Shown: piece after piece, positions 1 to 11,088 of the stretch
Numbering within the stretch: the first letter of the stretch is position 1
Layout: each line of letters begins with the position of its first letter
Source: Rheinheimera sp. 1928-s
GTDB taxonomy: Bacteria > Pseudomonadota > Gammaproteobacteria > Enterobacterales > Alteromonadaceae
Direction: 5' to 3'
Length of the DNA stretch: 45,606 bases
Assembly: GCF_029269265.1 (NCBI RefSeq)
Contig: NZ_JARIXP010000002.1
Location: 146,829 to 192,434, forward strand
Notes under the pieces: generated by a model
Database searches by the model: none
What the model saw: the letters and a program-made list of their open reading frames with translations, nothing else
Told to the model about the DNA's origin: nothing
Program-made: the position numbers and the translations under genes

Positions 1-9
1 TCCAATGTT

Positions 10-37
10 AAAAATTGCTCCGGGCAATTTTTTATTT
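10..37 (+). terminator. Rho-independent terminator of an upstream gene
   Basis: An 8-bp stem (positions 11-18 pairing with 24-31) with a 5-nt loop is followed directly by a T-rich run. It has the form of an intrinsic terminator for a plus-strand gene ending to the left of the window. No gene can be read in the first 130 bases. Confidence 0.7.
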
Positions 38-139
38 CATCGCTATTCACAGCAATTTCATACGAAATTCAACGATTTGCCCTTGTAGATTTTTCTGGGT
101 GCCTTAGGCTGTACAGATCTGTTTTAAAGGACACTTTTG

Positions 140-1915
140 ATGAAATTATCCATTTTTACTTTACTGGTACTGGCCGCAGGATCCTTTGGTGTATCTGCGA
201 CTTGTCAGACAGAAACCACTATTGCAGCAGTTCAGGGCGATGCTAAACAAAGTCCGCTGTTAAACAAAACAGTGTCTACATCAGGTGTAGTCACTGCTGT
301 TCTTTATCCGGGCAGTAAAGCAGCCGGGGTTTTGATCCAAAGCCTGAACCCTGATACTAATCCAAAAACCAGTGACGCCTTATTTATTGCTGATAAAAAG
401 CTGGTTCAACAGGCAAAAGCAGGTCAACAGCTTGAAGTCACGGGTAAAGTGGTTGAGATAAACGGCATGACAGCTTTGGTGGATGTAAAAACCTCAGTCT
501 GTGGTCAACAGGAAGCGCCAAAACCTGTAGTGGCAACATTGCCAGTAAAATCCAAACAAGACTGGGAAGCTTTGGAAGGTCAGTATTTGTCCTTTCCTCA
601 AGCCTTAATAGTCAACGACACTTATCCGTTAGCACGCTACGGTGAAGTTTTATTGGCCGATAAAAGACTCTGGATAGCCACCGAGCTACACAGACCAGGT
701 AAAGCAGCAAAAGAGTTGGAGCAACAACAGAATTTAAGTCAGCTCTGGCTGGATGATGGGATTTTTGAGCAGAACCCGGATCCTGTGCTCTTCCCTGGCG
801 GCAATTTATCAGCCAGCAATACTGTGCGGGTTGGCGATACAGTAAAAAACCTGCAGGGTTATTTAATTGAAACTAAGCAGGGTTATCGCTTAGTTGCGGC
901 ACAAGTGCCGGATTTTGCAGCCAGCAATGCAAGAACTGGAGCACCTAAAGCCAAAGCCGCTGATCATATTCGGGTCGCGAGTTTTAACGTGCTGAACTTT
1001 TTTACCGGCGAAACTGCGGCTAACCCTTTCCCTACCCGCCGTGGTGCTACAAATGCAAATGAGCTGCAGCGCCAACAAGCCAAAATGATAGCGGCTTTGT
1101 CCGGTATGGATGCTGATGTGATAGGTTTACTGGAAGTAGAAAATAACGGTTTTGATCAGCGCAGTGCTTTGGCGACTTTGGTCCGAGAGCTGAATAAAGC
1201 CTTAGGAGAGCAACGTTATGCTTTTGTGCAGCCGCAACAGGCGTTAGGGGGTGACGCTATTAAAGTGGCTCTTATCTACAACCAACATAAAGTCACAGAA
1301 GCTGGCAAAGCAGTGATGATTGCCGAAGGCCCCTTTGCTTATGGTTCGAGAGCCCCTTTGACTCAGACATTTAAAGCCAAATCCACAGAAGGCCTTTTTA
1401 CTGTCAGTGTGAATCACTTTAAATCCAAAGGCAGTTGCCCGGAAGATAAAGCCGCTGTAGACAATGGCAACAGGGATAATAAAGATGGTCAGAGCTGCTG
1501 GAATCAATCCCGTGTTTTGGCCTCCAAAGCCTTATCTGCCTGGTTACAGACCCAGCCCACTGGCGTCAATACACCTCATCAGCTGGTGATTGGGGATTTA
1601 AATGCCTACCGTCAGGAAGATCCGATTTATACACTGGAACAAGCAGGTTGGGTGCATCTGGCTCCCAAAGATGAAAGCGGGCATTATTCTTATGTGTTCA
1701 GAGGCCGCACAGGTTCATTGGATCATGCGCTTGCCAGCAAAACTATGGCAACACAACTGACCTTATTCCAGCACTGGGCTATTAATGCGGATGAACCAGC
1801 CGTGCTGGATTACAACACTGAGTTTAAATCGCAAGCTCAGCAAAAAACCTTATACGCCCCGGATCCATTCCGTTCATCGGATCATGACCCGGTTTTAATC
1901 GACTTTAAGTTTTAA
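140..1915 (+). CDS. ExeM/NucH-family extracellular endonuclease
   Basis: Secreted or periplasmic nuclease of the endonuclease/exonuclease/phosphatase (EEP) superfamily, 591 aa. A signal peptide covers residues 1 to about 20 (ending GVSA). A beta-rich OB-fold-like half covers about 25-260, and the EEP catalytic domain about 275-590. Visible catalytic blocks are ASFNVLNFF (about 280), GLLEVEN (about 330), SVNHFKSKG (about 424), IGDLNAYRQEDP (about 484), GSLDHALAS (about 524) and SSDHDPV (about 579), giving the metal-binding Asn/Glu and the catalytic His/Asp pairs. ATG at 140 is preferred over the TTG just before it because AAAGGA lies 8 nt upstream. Family members degrade extracellular DNA for phosphate or biofilm control. 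This one is shorter than Shewanella ExeM and shows no C-terminal GlyGly-CTERM anchor. Monocistronic; a hairpin follows the stop. The family call is firm; the substrate is inferred. Confidence 0.9.
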   Translation: MKLSIFTLLVLAAGSFGVSATCQTETTIAAVQGDAKQSPLLNKTVSTSGVVTAVLYPGSKAAGVLIQSLNPDTNPKTSDALFIADKKLVQQAKAGQQLEVTGKVVEINGMTALVDVKTSVCGQQEAPKPVVATLPVKSKQDWEALEGQYLSFPQALIVNDTYPLARYGEVLLADKRLWIATELHRPGKAAKELEQQQNLSQLWLDDGIFEQNPDPVLFPGGNLSASNTVRVGDTVKNLQGYLIETKQGYRLVAAQVPDFAASNARTGAPKAKAADHIRVASFNVLNFFTGETAANPFPTRRGATNANELQRQQAKMIAALSGMDADVIGLLEVENNGFDQRSALATLVRELNKALGEQRYAFVQPQQALGGDAIKVALIYNQHKVTEAGKAVMIAEGPFAYGSRAPLTQTFKAKSTEGLFTVSVNHFKSKGSCPEDKAAVDNGNRDNKDGQSCWNQSRVLASKALSAWLQTQPTGVNTPHQLVIGDLNAYRQEDPIYTLEQAGWVHLAPKDESGHYSYVFRGRTGSLDHALASKTMATQLTLFQHWAINADEPAVLDYNTEFKSQAQQKTLYAPDPFRSSDHDPVLIDFKF

Positions 1916-1920
1916 ACCTC

Positions 1921-1951
1921 AGGGTCAGAGCTGATAGCTCTGACCCTTCTT
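1921..1951. terminator. Terminator hairpin between convergent genes
   Basis: A perfect 12-bp inverted repeat (1921-1932 with 1936-1947) with loop GAT is followed by TCTTTT. It starts 5 bp after the nuclease stop and ends 4 bp before the stop of the convergent TolB-like gene, so it probably serves the plus-strand gene and may act both ways. Its outer arm reads AGGGTCAGAGCT, close to the GGGGTCAG arm of the longer hairpins at 3822 and 34830. Confidence 0.75.
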
Positions 1952-2821
1952 TTACGCCTTACAAACAAAAGCCAGTTGGCTACGTGCTTTATTCAGTGCA
2001 AAACGGCTGATTTCGGTGCCACATTCTTTGGATAAATCCAGCCACAAGTTCCATTCTTGTTTGCCCTGAACCTGCCACTGATAAATTTTAGTGCCGGCAG
2101 AAACCAATAAGATATCTTCGGACCACCAGACTAAATCCTGGCCTCCAGCTGGAAGCGCCAATTCAGTTTGAGTGTTCGCCTTGGTTTTTACATCGTAAGA
2201 ACTTAAATACAACTGATCGTGTTTAGCCTGAGTGTAATAACCTTTCTGAGTACCGGGCTGCCAGCTTAAAGCCCGGCCTACCCCTGTCGCCAGCGTCGTC
2301 AGCTTTCCGTCTTGATCCAGATAACGCACTGTGTGGTTATCTTCTTTATCACCCAAAATAAACAACAATAAATCCTGATGCGGCCCCCAGGCATGATAAC
2401 CGACACCTTTGGGCTCTGTTTTCAGTAAACTGCTGTTACCTTGCCAGTCCACTTTCCATAATCGTTGCGTTTGATCCGCTTCTACCACCACAACAGAAAC
2501 ACCTAAACCATCAGGCAGTAAGGTCGGTGAATATTCACTTAACGCTGTTTTAGTCAGCACATCTTGTTTTTTATCCGCGAGAACATAAACGCCAATATCG
2601 GTTTGCACCGCTGCATCTTTGCCCTGCTCCAGCGTAAAAAACAAGCTTTTCCCATCATTACTAAAAGCTGGCTGGTTGATATAAGTCGGAATTTCGTTAA
2701 TTTTTATTCTATTAGAAATAGATAAATCTTTCGATAAATCAGTCAGATATAAATTGTATTGTGGCAAGGCAGCTGCCACTGGCAACGCCATCACAGCCAA
2801 AGCAAGAGAAAATGATCGCAC
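1952..2821 (-). CDS. Exported TolB-like beta-propeller protein
   Basis: Predicted periplasmic protein of 289 aa. Residues 1 to about 18 form a signal peptide (MRSFSLALAVMALPVAAA). The rest is a run of WD40-like/PD40 blades of the TolB/DPP-IV propeller type, for example PAFSNDGKSLFF, SPTLLPDGLGVSVV, AWGPHQDLLLFIL, LSWQPGTQKGYY and WWSEDILLVSAG. Each is a short beta-strand pair with an Asp/Trp-rich turn. The start is GTG, with AGAAGGA 7 nt upstream. It is not TolB itself: it is much shorter and lies outside a tol-pal locus. Such propellers often bind proteins or glycans, and no catalytic residues can be named. It is divergent from prkB with a 108-bp shared upstream region. The fold is probable; the function is unknown. 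Confidence 0.75.
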   Translation of the reverse strand: MRSFSLALAVMALPVAAALPQYNLYLTDLSKDLSISNRIKINEIPTYINQPAFSNDGKSLFFTLEQGKDAAVQTDIGVYVLADKKQDVLTKTALSEYSPTLLPDGLGVSVVVVEADQTQRLWKVDWQGNSSLLKTEPKGVGYHAWGPHQDLLLFILGDKEDNHTVRYLDQDGKLTTLATGVGRALSWQPGTQKGYYTQAKHDQLYLSSYDVKTKANTQTELALPAGGQDLVWWSEDILLVSAGTKIYQWQVQGKQEWNLWLDLSKECGTEISRFALNKARSQLAFVCKA

Positions 2822-2929
2822 TTGATGGTCCTTCTCTGTTCATCAGCAGCAGCTTCATTACTGTGCTTGCAGTAACCTTACTTTATCCTTTATGGTAGTC
2901 GGCTGACAATCAACACAACCTGGCTTTTT

Positions 2930-3823
2930 ATGTCTCACAAAAACCCTATTATTGCGGTCACAGGCTCCTCAGGTGCTGGCACCACCACCACGATGAGCGC
3001 CTTTTCCCATATATTCCGCAGCCTTGGTATTGATGCCGGTTTTGTTGCAGGGGATTGTTTTCACAAATACAGCAGACCAGAAATGGATCTGGAAATACGT
3101 AAAGCCAAAGAGCAAGGTAAACATATCAGCTATTTTGGTGCTGAAGCCAACGACTTTGCCGCTTTAGAATCGCTGTTCTCCAGCTATGCCGAAACAGGCA
3201 CAGGTAAAGTACGACAGTATTTGCATACCTTTGATGAAGCAGTGCCTTACAACCAACTGCCTGGTACTTTTACGCCCTGGCAGGATTTACGGCCCAACAC
3301 CGACTTATTGTTTTATGAAGGCTTACATGGTGGTGTGGTGACAGAACAAAACAATGTCGCCCAGCATGTGGATTTGCTGATCGGCATGGTGCCTATTGTC
3401 AACTTAGAGTGGATCCAGAAAATTATCCGCGATACTTCAGAACGGGGCCATAGCCGTGAGGCTGTGATGTCGAGCATAGTGCGCAGCATGGATGATTATG
3501 TGAATCAGATCACTCCACAGTTTTCACGCACTCATATTAACTTCCAACGTGTGCCAACAGTCGATACCTCAAACCCCTTCAGCGCCAAAGATATTCCGTC
3601 TTTAGATGAAAGTTTTGTCGTGATCCGTTTTCGCGGTATTAAACATGTCGACTTCCCTTACTACCTGCAAATGATCAACGGCGCTTTTATGTCGCGGGTT
3701 AATACATTGGTGGTGCCGGGTGGCAAAATGAATTTAGCCATGGAGCTGATTTTAACGCCACTGGTAGAGCAGCTGATTATTAAAAGGCGTCAGGCCAGAG
3801 GTCAGATTAACTGGTTAGAATAA
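2930..3823 (+). CDS. prkB: Phosphoribulokinase-like kinase PrkB
   Basis: Cytoplasmic ATP-dependent kinase of the phosphoribulokinase/uridine kinase family, 297 aa, the same size class as E. coli PrkB (289 aa) and nearly collinear with it. The P-loop reads GSSGAGTTT (12-20); as in other phosphoribulokinases it lacks the usual Walker lysine. FYEGLHGG (about 127-134) and RDTSERGHSREAV are further family signatures. No RuBisCO gene is nearby, so the Calvin-cycle reaction is unlikely to be its role; the physiological substrate of PrkB in heterotrophs is not established. ATG at 2930 lacks a clear Shine-Dalgarno sequence. The stop codon lies inside the left arm of the long hairpin at 3822. In related genomes the prkB-yhfA-crp-speD genes cluster; here crp is missing from the neighbourhood. 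Confidence 0.9.
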   Translation: MSHKNPIIAVTGSSGAGTTTTMSAFSHIFRSLGIDAGFVAGDCFHKYSRPEMDLEIRKAKEQGKHISYFGAEANDFAALESLFSSYAETGTGKVRQYLHTFDEAVPYNQLPGTFTPWQDLRPNTDLLFYEGLHGGVVTEQNNVAQHVDLLIGMVPIVNLEWIQKIIRDTSERGHSREAVMSSIVRSMDDYVNQITPQFSRTHINFQRVPTVDTSNPFSAKDIPSLDESFVVIRFRGIKHVDFPYYLQMINGAFMSRVNTLVVPGGKMNLAMELILTPLVEQLIIKRRQARGQINWLE

Positions 3824-3880
3824 AAATGGGGTCAGATCACATTATTGGCCAGGCCAATAATGTGATCTGACCCCATTTTT
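3822..3880. repeat. Perfect 29-bp inverted repeat (REP-like hairpin), copy A
   Basis: Positions 3822-3850 are an exact reverse complement of 3852-3880, with one base (A, 3851) between them. The outer part is AAAAATGGGGTCAG and the tip is GGCC-A-GGCC. It fills the gap between the convergent prkB and speD genes, overlaps the prkB stop, and in RNA from either strand would form a long hairpin ending in T or U residues. It can therefore serve as a two-way terminator. A second copy with the same outer arm but a different inner arm is at 34830. Confidence 0.9.
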
Positions 3881-3885
3881 AAATC

Positions 3886-4692
3886 TTATTCCATTTCCGG
3901 TAAATTACGGCCGTAAAAAATTTCCCGCATTTCGCGTTTCACTTTTTTATTGATGACTTTGCGCTCAACGTCATCCAGTTCACCCACACCAGTACCAAAC
4001 AGATAGTTGTTTAAATCATACTCTTTGAGCATCATTTTGGTATGGAACAGGTTTTCCTGATACACATTCACATCCACCATCTGGAAGGCATTTTTGGTCT
4101 GCTCGTCCATAAAATTCTGAATCGAATGAATAGGATGGTCTATGTAGTGTTTGACACCTTTCACATCACGGGTAAAACCACGTACCCGGTAGTCTATGGT
4201 CACTATGTCCGATTCAAAGCTGTGGATCAGGAAGTTCAGCGCTTTCAGTGGCGAAATTAAGCCACAAGTTGACACTTCAATATCAGCACGGAAAGTACAA
4301 ATGCCATCCTGTGGATGCACTTCAGGGTAGGTGTGCACACAAATATGGCTTTTATCTAAATGAGCCACCACAGAATCCGGCAATGGGCCCGGGTTTTCTG
4401 AATTGTCCGGTGAACCTTCTATAGGTTCTTCACAGACCAGAATAGTCACGCTGGCACCTTGTGGATCATAATCCTGCCGGGCAATATTTAAAATGTTTGC
4501 GCCTATGATATCCACCACTTCACTCAGGATATCGGTCAGACGATCGGCATTGTATTGCTCGTCGATGTAGGAGATATACTCCTGACGATGCTGCTCAGTC
4601 TGGGCATAACAAATATCGTAAATGCTGAAACTCAGGCTTTTGGTCAGGTTATTAAAACCATGCAGTCTTAGTTTTTCAAAAGGTTTTACCAC
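3886..4692 (-). CDS. speD: S-adenosylmethionine decarboxylase proenzyme
   Basis: Makes decarboxylated S-adenosylmethionine, the aminopropyl donor for spermidine synthesis; cytoplasmic, pyruvoyl-dependent. At 268 aa it matches the long E. coli-type SpeD (264 aa). The self-processing site is [13 protein letters not shown], so cleavage is expected between Lys114 and Ser115, with Ser115 becoming the pyruvoyl group. [12 protein letters not shown] carries the conserved active-site Cys, and the C-terminus ends GRNLPE as in E. coli. The start is GTG with TTGAGGT 9 nt upstream. No speE is adjacent. It converges on prkB, separated by the hairpin at 3822-3880. Confidence 0.96.
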   Translation of the reverse strand: MVKPFEKLRLHGFNNLTKSLSFSIYDICYAQTEQHRQEYISYIDEQYNADRLTDILSEVVDIIGANILNIARQDYDPQGASVTILVCEEPIEGSPDNSENPGPLPDSVVAHLDKSHICVHTYPEVHPQDGICTFRADIEVSTCGLISPLKALNFLIHSFESDIVTIDYRVRGFTRDVKGVKHYIDHPIHSIQNFMDEQTKNAFQMVDVNVYQENLFHTKMMLKEYDLNNYLFGTGVGELDDVERKVINKKVKREMREIFYGRNLPEME

Positions 4693-4755
4693 GTTCTTTT
4701 TACCTCAATAGTCAGAGCTGCAATTCAGTATAGAACAGCTGCACCGATGCAATCT

Positions 4756-5184
4756 TTATTCAGCCGCGGGCTGTACTTCGGATTGTTTCACACTAAAAGA
4801 ATGAGTCACTTCAACACTTTGTGACAACATAATAGAAACTGAACAGTATTTCTCAGCCGACAGATTGACCGCCTTTTCCACATGTTTCTCGCTGACATTA
4901 AAACCTGTCACGACAAAATGCAGATGAATTTTGCTGAATACACGGGGAATAGTATCTACACGTTCACCAGTTAAAATCACTTCACAATCTGTGACTTGCT
5001 GGCGGGCTTTTTGCAAAATGCTGACGACGTCCACCGAAGAACAGGCACCTGCCGCCATCAACACCATTTCCATAGGGCTTGGGGCAGCACTGCCCTCTTT
5101 ATGGGCATCAAACACCACATTGTGACCACTGTCAGAGCGGCCAATAAAGGTTTGGTCACCGGCCCATTTTACGCTGGCTTGCAT
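4756..5184 (-). CDS. yhfA: OsmC/Ohr-family protein YhfA
   Basis: Small cytoplasmic protein of the OsmC/Ohr family, 142 aa, close to E. coli YhfA (134 aa): the blocks MQASVKW, APSPMEMVLMAAGACSS and LSAEKYCSVSIML are shared. The two cysteines expected for thiol-dependent peroxide chemistry are Cys48 and Cys114. Hydroperoxide reduction is the family activity; the specific role of YhfA is not settled. AGGA lies 6 nt before the ATG. In enterics and Shewanella the gene sits beside crp; here no crp is present. The 63-bp gap to speD holds no strong terminator, so co-transcription is possible. Confidence 0.9.
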   Translation of the reverse strand: MQASVKWAGDQTFIGRSDSGHNVVFDAHKEGSAAPSPMEMVLMAAGACSSVDVVSILQKARQQVTDCEVILTGERVDTIPRVFSKIHLHFVVTGFNVSEKHVEKAVNLSAEKYCSVSIMLSQSVEVTHSFSVKQSEVQPAAE

Positions 5185-5254
5185 AGGAGATCCTGTTGTC
5201 CGTAGTCAAAGAACGGCTATTTTACGGAAAACAGTCAGATGAGGCTAGTTAAGA

Positions 5255-5605
5255 TTAATCCATCAAAGCCGCAATCGCAGTATCAAACAGATTTTTGATC
5301 AGCAAAGAAATCTCCTGAATGAGCTCAGTTTGCTGTGCAGTGGCAGGTTCTTCCAGTACCGAAGCAAGAACCTCCTGAAAGTCATACAAGATGCCGTCCA
5401 CTTCCCGCACTATCATGCTGCGATGATTCATCTCCAATTCGGTATGCTGAGTACAGAGCTGGATAATTTGTTCAGCAATAGATTCTTCCAACACTTCACC
5501 CAGAGTTTTAGCTCCGGCGACGACTGGACCTCGTTGTTCAAACAAAGACAAATGTTCAGTCAAAAACTGGATCAGATGCTCGTAGCCGGGTTTATCAGTT
5601 ACCAT
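5255..5605 (-). CDS. DUF3802-like small protein
   Basis: Predicted cytoplasmic, acidic, mostly helical protein of 116 aa with no signal peptide or membrane segment. The opening MVTDKPGYEHLIQFLTEHL, the central REVDGILYDFQEVLASV and the closing LIKNLFDTAIA resemble my memory of the DUF3802 family of Vibrio and Shewanella, whose function is unknown. I chose ATG at 5605. An upstream in-frame GTG (5629) would add eight residues including a CPFC pair, but lacks a Shine-Dalgarno sequence. ATG 5605 has only AGG 12 nt upstream, so translation signals are weak either way. It lies between yhfA and astD, with a terminator for astD just upstream. The family assignment is moderately sure. Confidence 0.65.
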   Translation of the reverse strand: MVTDKPGYEHLIQFLTEHLSLFEQRGPVVAGAKTLGEVLEESIAEQIIQLCTQHTELEMNHRSMIVREVDGILYDFQEVLASVLEEPATAQQTELIQEISLLIKNLFDTAIAALMD

Positions 5606-5720
5606 ACAAAAGGGACACCTATAGTGCACAACACTGGATACTGGACTTTATCTGTGCTTGACACAAAAGCCCAGATAATTTGCCGATAAGTGAATGTCAT
5701 TTAAGCAAATTTTGTTTGAT

Positions 5721-5747
5721 AAAACAAATCGGGGCATAGCCCCGATT
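5721..5747 (-). terminator. Terminator downstream of astD
   Basis: A 9-bp stem (5727-5735 with 5739-5747) with loop ATA, read on the minus strand, is followed by a T-rich stretch. It lies 34 bp after the astD stop and probably ends the arginine-catabolism transcript. Confidence 0.7.
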
Positions 5748-5780
5748 AAAATAAAACTTAAAAAACGAACTTTGTCAGGC

Positions 5781-7268
<1,488 letters not shown>

Positions 7269-7285
7269 TTACCTTGGATAATGGT

Positions 7286-8302
7286 TTAAATCCGGGCTAA
7301 ACGCACCCAGTCGCCCTGAGTAACCTGCAATAGATCGGCACAGTCCTGGGGCAGAATCACCACCTCGCTGTTTTCATCAACATGCAGTTGCAACCAGGTC
7401 GCTCTGAAGTCTTCCAGCTTAGTGTTAGACACCATATAAGGCTGGCCACTTGTCACAGTACCAATCTGGACTTGCAGCTTACGGCTACCCCGTACAGTGC
7501 GGATATGCTCCACTTTGGCTTCGACCGTGGGGCCTGCATCAAAAATATCGACATAACCTGTATTAGAAAAACCTTCGGATTGCAGCAAAGCTAAAGCAGG
7601 ACGGGTTTTTTCATGCACTTTGCCAATCACGGCCTGAGCTTCTTTACTCAATAAGCTGACGTAAATCGGGTATTTGGGCATTAGCTCGGCAATAAACACC
7701 TTCTGGCCTATGCCGGTCAGGTAGTCTGCTGTCGGAAAATCTACAGAAAAGAAGCTGTCCTGCAACCATTTCCAGAAGGGGGAATGACCGTCTTCATCCG
7801 ACACACCACGCATTTCTGCAATGACTCTGTCAGCAAAACGTGAGCGGAATTCAGCAATAAATAAAAAACGGAACTTGGATAACAAGCGACCATTGTTTTG
7901 TTTGCGGCAGGATTCACGTAAAAACAGCGTACAAAGCTCAGAGACACCTGTGTAATCGTTGCACAAGGTCAGAATATCCACTGGGTTATAAACCCCTAAA
8001 GCGCGGGAGGTATGCACGACTTTACCTAAATGGTAATGATAAAACGCATCTTCCAATCCTACTGCAGCTTCAATGGCACTGGTACCAACCACTGCTCCTG
8101 TTTGTGGGTCTTCCAATACAAACAGATAACCTTCATCACCTGGCTTAACGACCTTTTTGGCAAAGGAGGCTTCTGATCGGCTAATTTTACGTTGTAACAA
8201 CTCATCATTGACGGGCAACGAAGTAAAGCCATGACCTGATTCGACAGCAATGTCGTACAGTTCAGGATAATCTTCGGCTCGGATTGGGCGAATGACCATC
8301 AT
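7286..8302 (-). CDS. astA: Arginine N-succinyltransferase
   Basis: First enzyme of the AST pathway: transfers succinyl from succinyl-CoA to the alpha-amino group of arginine. At 338 aa it matches single-subunit AstA (E. coli 344 aa) and starts MMVIRPI as in E. coli. Further family blocks are SGHGFTSLPVN, YHYHLGKVVHTSRALGVYNPVDILTLCNDY (split here at HYHLG and VYNP) and FDAGPTVEAKV. GGAG lies 9 nt before the first of two adjacent ATGs. It lies 99 bp downstream of argD/astC, a gap that contains a hairpin, and 32 bp upstream of astD. Confidence 0.95.
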   Translation of the reverse strand: MMVIRPIRAEDYPELYDIAVESGHGFTSLPVNDELLQRKISRSEASFAKKVVKPGDEGYLFVLEDPQTGAVVGTSAIEAAVGLEDAFYHYHLGKVVHTSRALGVYNPVDILTLCNDYTGVSELCTLFLRESCRKQNNGRLLSKFRFLFIAEFRSRFADRVIAEMRGVSDEDGHSPFWKWLQDSFFSVDFPTADYLTGIGQKVFIAELMPKYPIYVSLLSKEAQAVIGKVHEKTRPALALLQSEGFSNTGYVDIFDAGPTVEAKVEHIRTVRGSRKLQVQIGTVTSGQPYMVSNTKLEDFRATWLQLHVDENSEVVILPQDCADLLQVTQGDWVRLARI

Positions 8303-8332
8303 AGTCGCTTACTCCAGTTATTTTGCTTCAGA

Positions 8333-8350
8333 GCGCCTTTGAAAAGGCGC
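8333..8350. other. Hairpin in the argD-astA gap
   Basis: An 8-bp stem, GCGCCTTT (8333-8340) with AAAGGCGC (8343-8350). On the plus strand it is followed by TTCATTTTTT, a terminator-like layout; on the minus strand, the direction of argD-astA, no T run follows. It would therefore stop antisense transcription rather than the operon, or simply act as a processing or stability hairpin between argD and astA. Confidence 0.5.
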
Positions 8351-8401
8351 TTCATTTTTTGCTTTATTAGTATGTAGTCGAACAATGAATAGAGGCTAAA
8401 T

Positions 8402-9941
<1,540 letters not shown>

Positions 9942-11057
9942 TTATTCAAATGACAGCTTTTTCAGGTCCAGTTGAGACAACATTTTACGCATTTCGTTAT
10001 GAACACCTGCGTCGTTTAACGCTTTGTTGGCTTCTTCCACATCCAGCCGCTGCTCATGAACCAGAAATTTCACCTGCACATAAGTATTGGCTTGTTTGAC
10101 AACACGGGTTAAATCACTACAGCTGCTTAATGGCGTTTCATCTGCGATTTGGTCCAGAATAGCTGCCAACGGCATACGTTTTAATTGCCAGCGAGCAATT
10201 AAATCAGCACTGATAATACCGGCAAATTCTTCTATGCTGCTGGATAAAAAGCCAGCGTCGGCATCTAAAGCTTCTAAAGCATCGGTCAGTTCATTGTCGC
10301 GGGCATCGCGGGCTCGTAATAACTCAGTGCGTTTCACTTGTGCGTAACTGCGTAAATAGTTGCGGATCACCACCATATGGCCCATGGTCTGGAACATAGC
10401 AGCACAAAAAGCGACAAATCCATTTAGTCCCTGGGAATTTGCTATTTCACGGGCAGCTAAAGCTGTGGCCAAAGAATATTCCCAGATTTTGACCTTAAAC
10501 TGAACAAAAGGATCAGTAGAGTGCGGAATACAGTGGCGAAACGCATACACCGGAACCAGGGCCTGCAGGGCCTCAACACCTAAGAAGCGCAACGCAGTTT
10601 TAATGTCTTTGACCAGATTACCTGAGCTAGTCTTATTTCGATACCGCGGCTGATTCACCAAACGCAGTACATCTTCTTTCAGCCATTGCACATTGCTTAT
10701 CAATGGATCCAGCTGGTTTAACGTCACAGCTTTGGCACTTAAAGCATCAATTAAAGCCGGGAAATTCGGCCCTAAATCAAACAATGAGCTGCTGATCACT
10801 TCAATGCTGCTCAGGCGTTGCATCAGCTCCTGAGCGACCTCGTCATGCAAATGAGCCTGCGTAAAGTCGAGGAAGATTTTTTTAGCGTTTTCACCTGACT
10901 GACGGGCTTCCAGCGCTTTACGTTCTATTTCTAACATAGGACGCTGTTCGTTGGTCGTTTGCTGGTTTTTTAAATAACGTAAACGCTTCTGATTCGGGTC
11001 GACACCAATCAGATTATCAATAAACAGCTGCTCCAAAGAGGAGGAAGACAAAGACAT
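9942..11057 (-). CDS. HDOD-domain signalling protein
   Basis: Cytoplasmic protein of 371 aa with a central HDOD domain at about 105-235 (DPLISNVQWLKEDVLRLVNQPRYRNK, then IKTALRFLGVEALQALVPVYAF, then IWEYSLATALAAREIA and MFQTMGHMVV). HDOD is a degenerate HD phosphohydrolase fold without the full metal-binding set. It is used in bacterial regulation of stress, motility and natural competence, usually through protein contacts. The N-terminal ~100 residues and the C-terminal helical part (about 240-371) match nothing I recognise. AAAGGG lies 5 nt before the ATG. It sits between pabA (31 bp upstream) and argD, genes usually adjacent in gammaproteobacteria, so it looks inserted. Confidence 0.8.
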   Translation of the reverse strand: MSLSSSSLEQLFIDNLIGVDPNQKRLRYLKNQQTTNEQRPMLEIERKALEARQSGENAKKIFLDFTQAHLHDEVAQELMQRLSSIEVISSSLFDLGPNFPALIDALSAKAVTLNQLDPLISNVQWLKEDVLRLVNQPRYRNKTSSGNLVKDIKTALRFLGVEALQALVPVYAFRHCIPHSTDPFVQFKVKIWEYSLATALAAREIANSQGLNGFVAFCAAMFQTMGHMVVIRNYLRSYAQVKRTELLRARDARDNELTDALEALDADAGFLSSSIEEFAGIISADLIARWQLKRMPLAAILDQIADETPLSSCSDLTRVVKQANTYVQVKFLVHEQRLDVEEANKALNDAGVHNEMRKMLSQLDLKKLSFE

Positions 11058-11088
11058 AACTACCCTTTACGTTGTGTGTTGACACACC

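Noticed and set aside
1244-1507. Minus-strand open frame inside the nuclease gene
   Set aside because: It is antisense to a well-supported EEP catalytic domain; the same reasoning removes the other antisense frames inside astD, damX, pilQ, argH, dauA and metL.
5603-5629. CPFC motif of a longer DUF3802-like protein as a redox or zinc site
   Set aside because: It depends on a GTG start without an RBS, and the family-like opening begins at the following ATG.
11074-11087. GTGTGT/ACACAC hairpin between pabA and the HDOD gene as a terminator
   Set aside because: Only six weak pairs and no T run in the transcribed direction; the gap is also just 31 bp.
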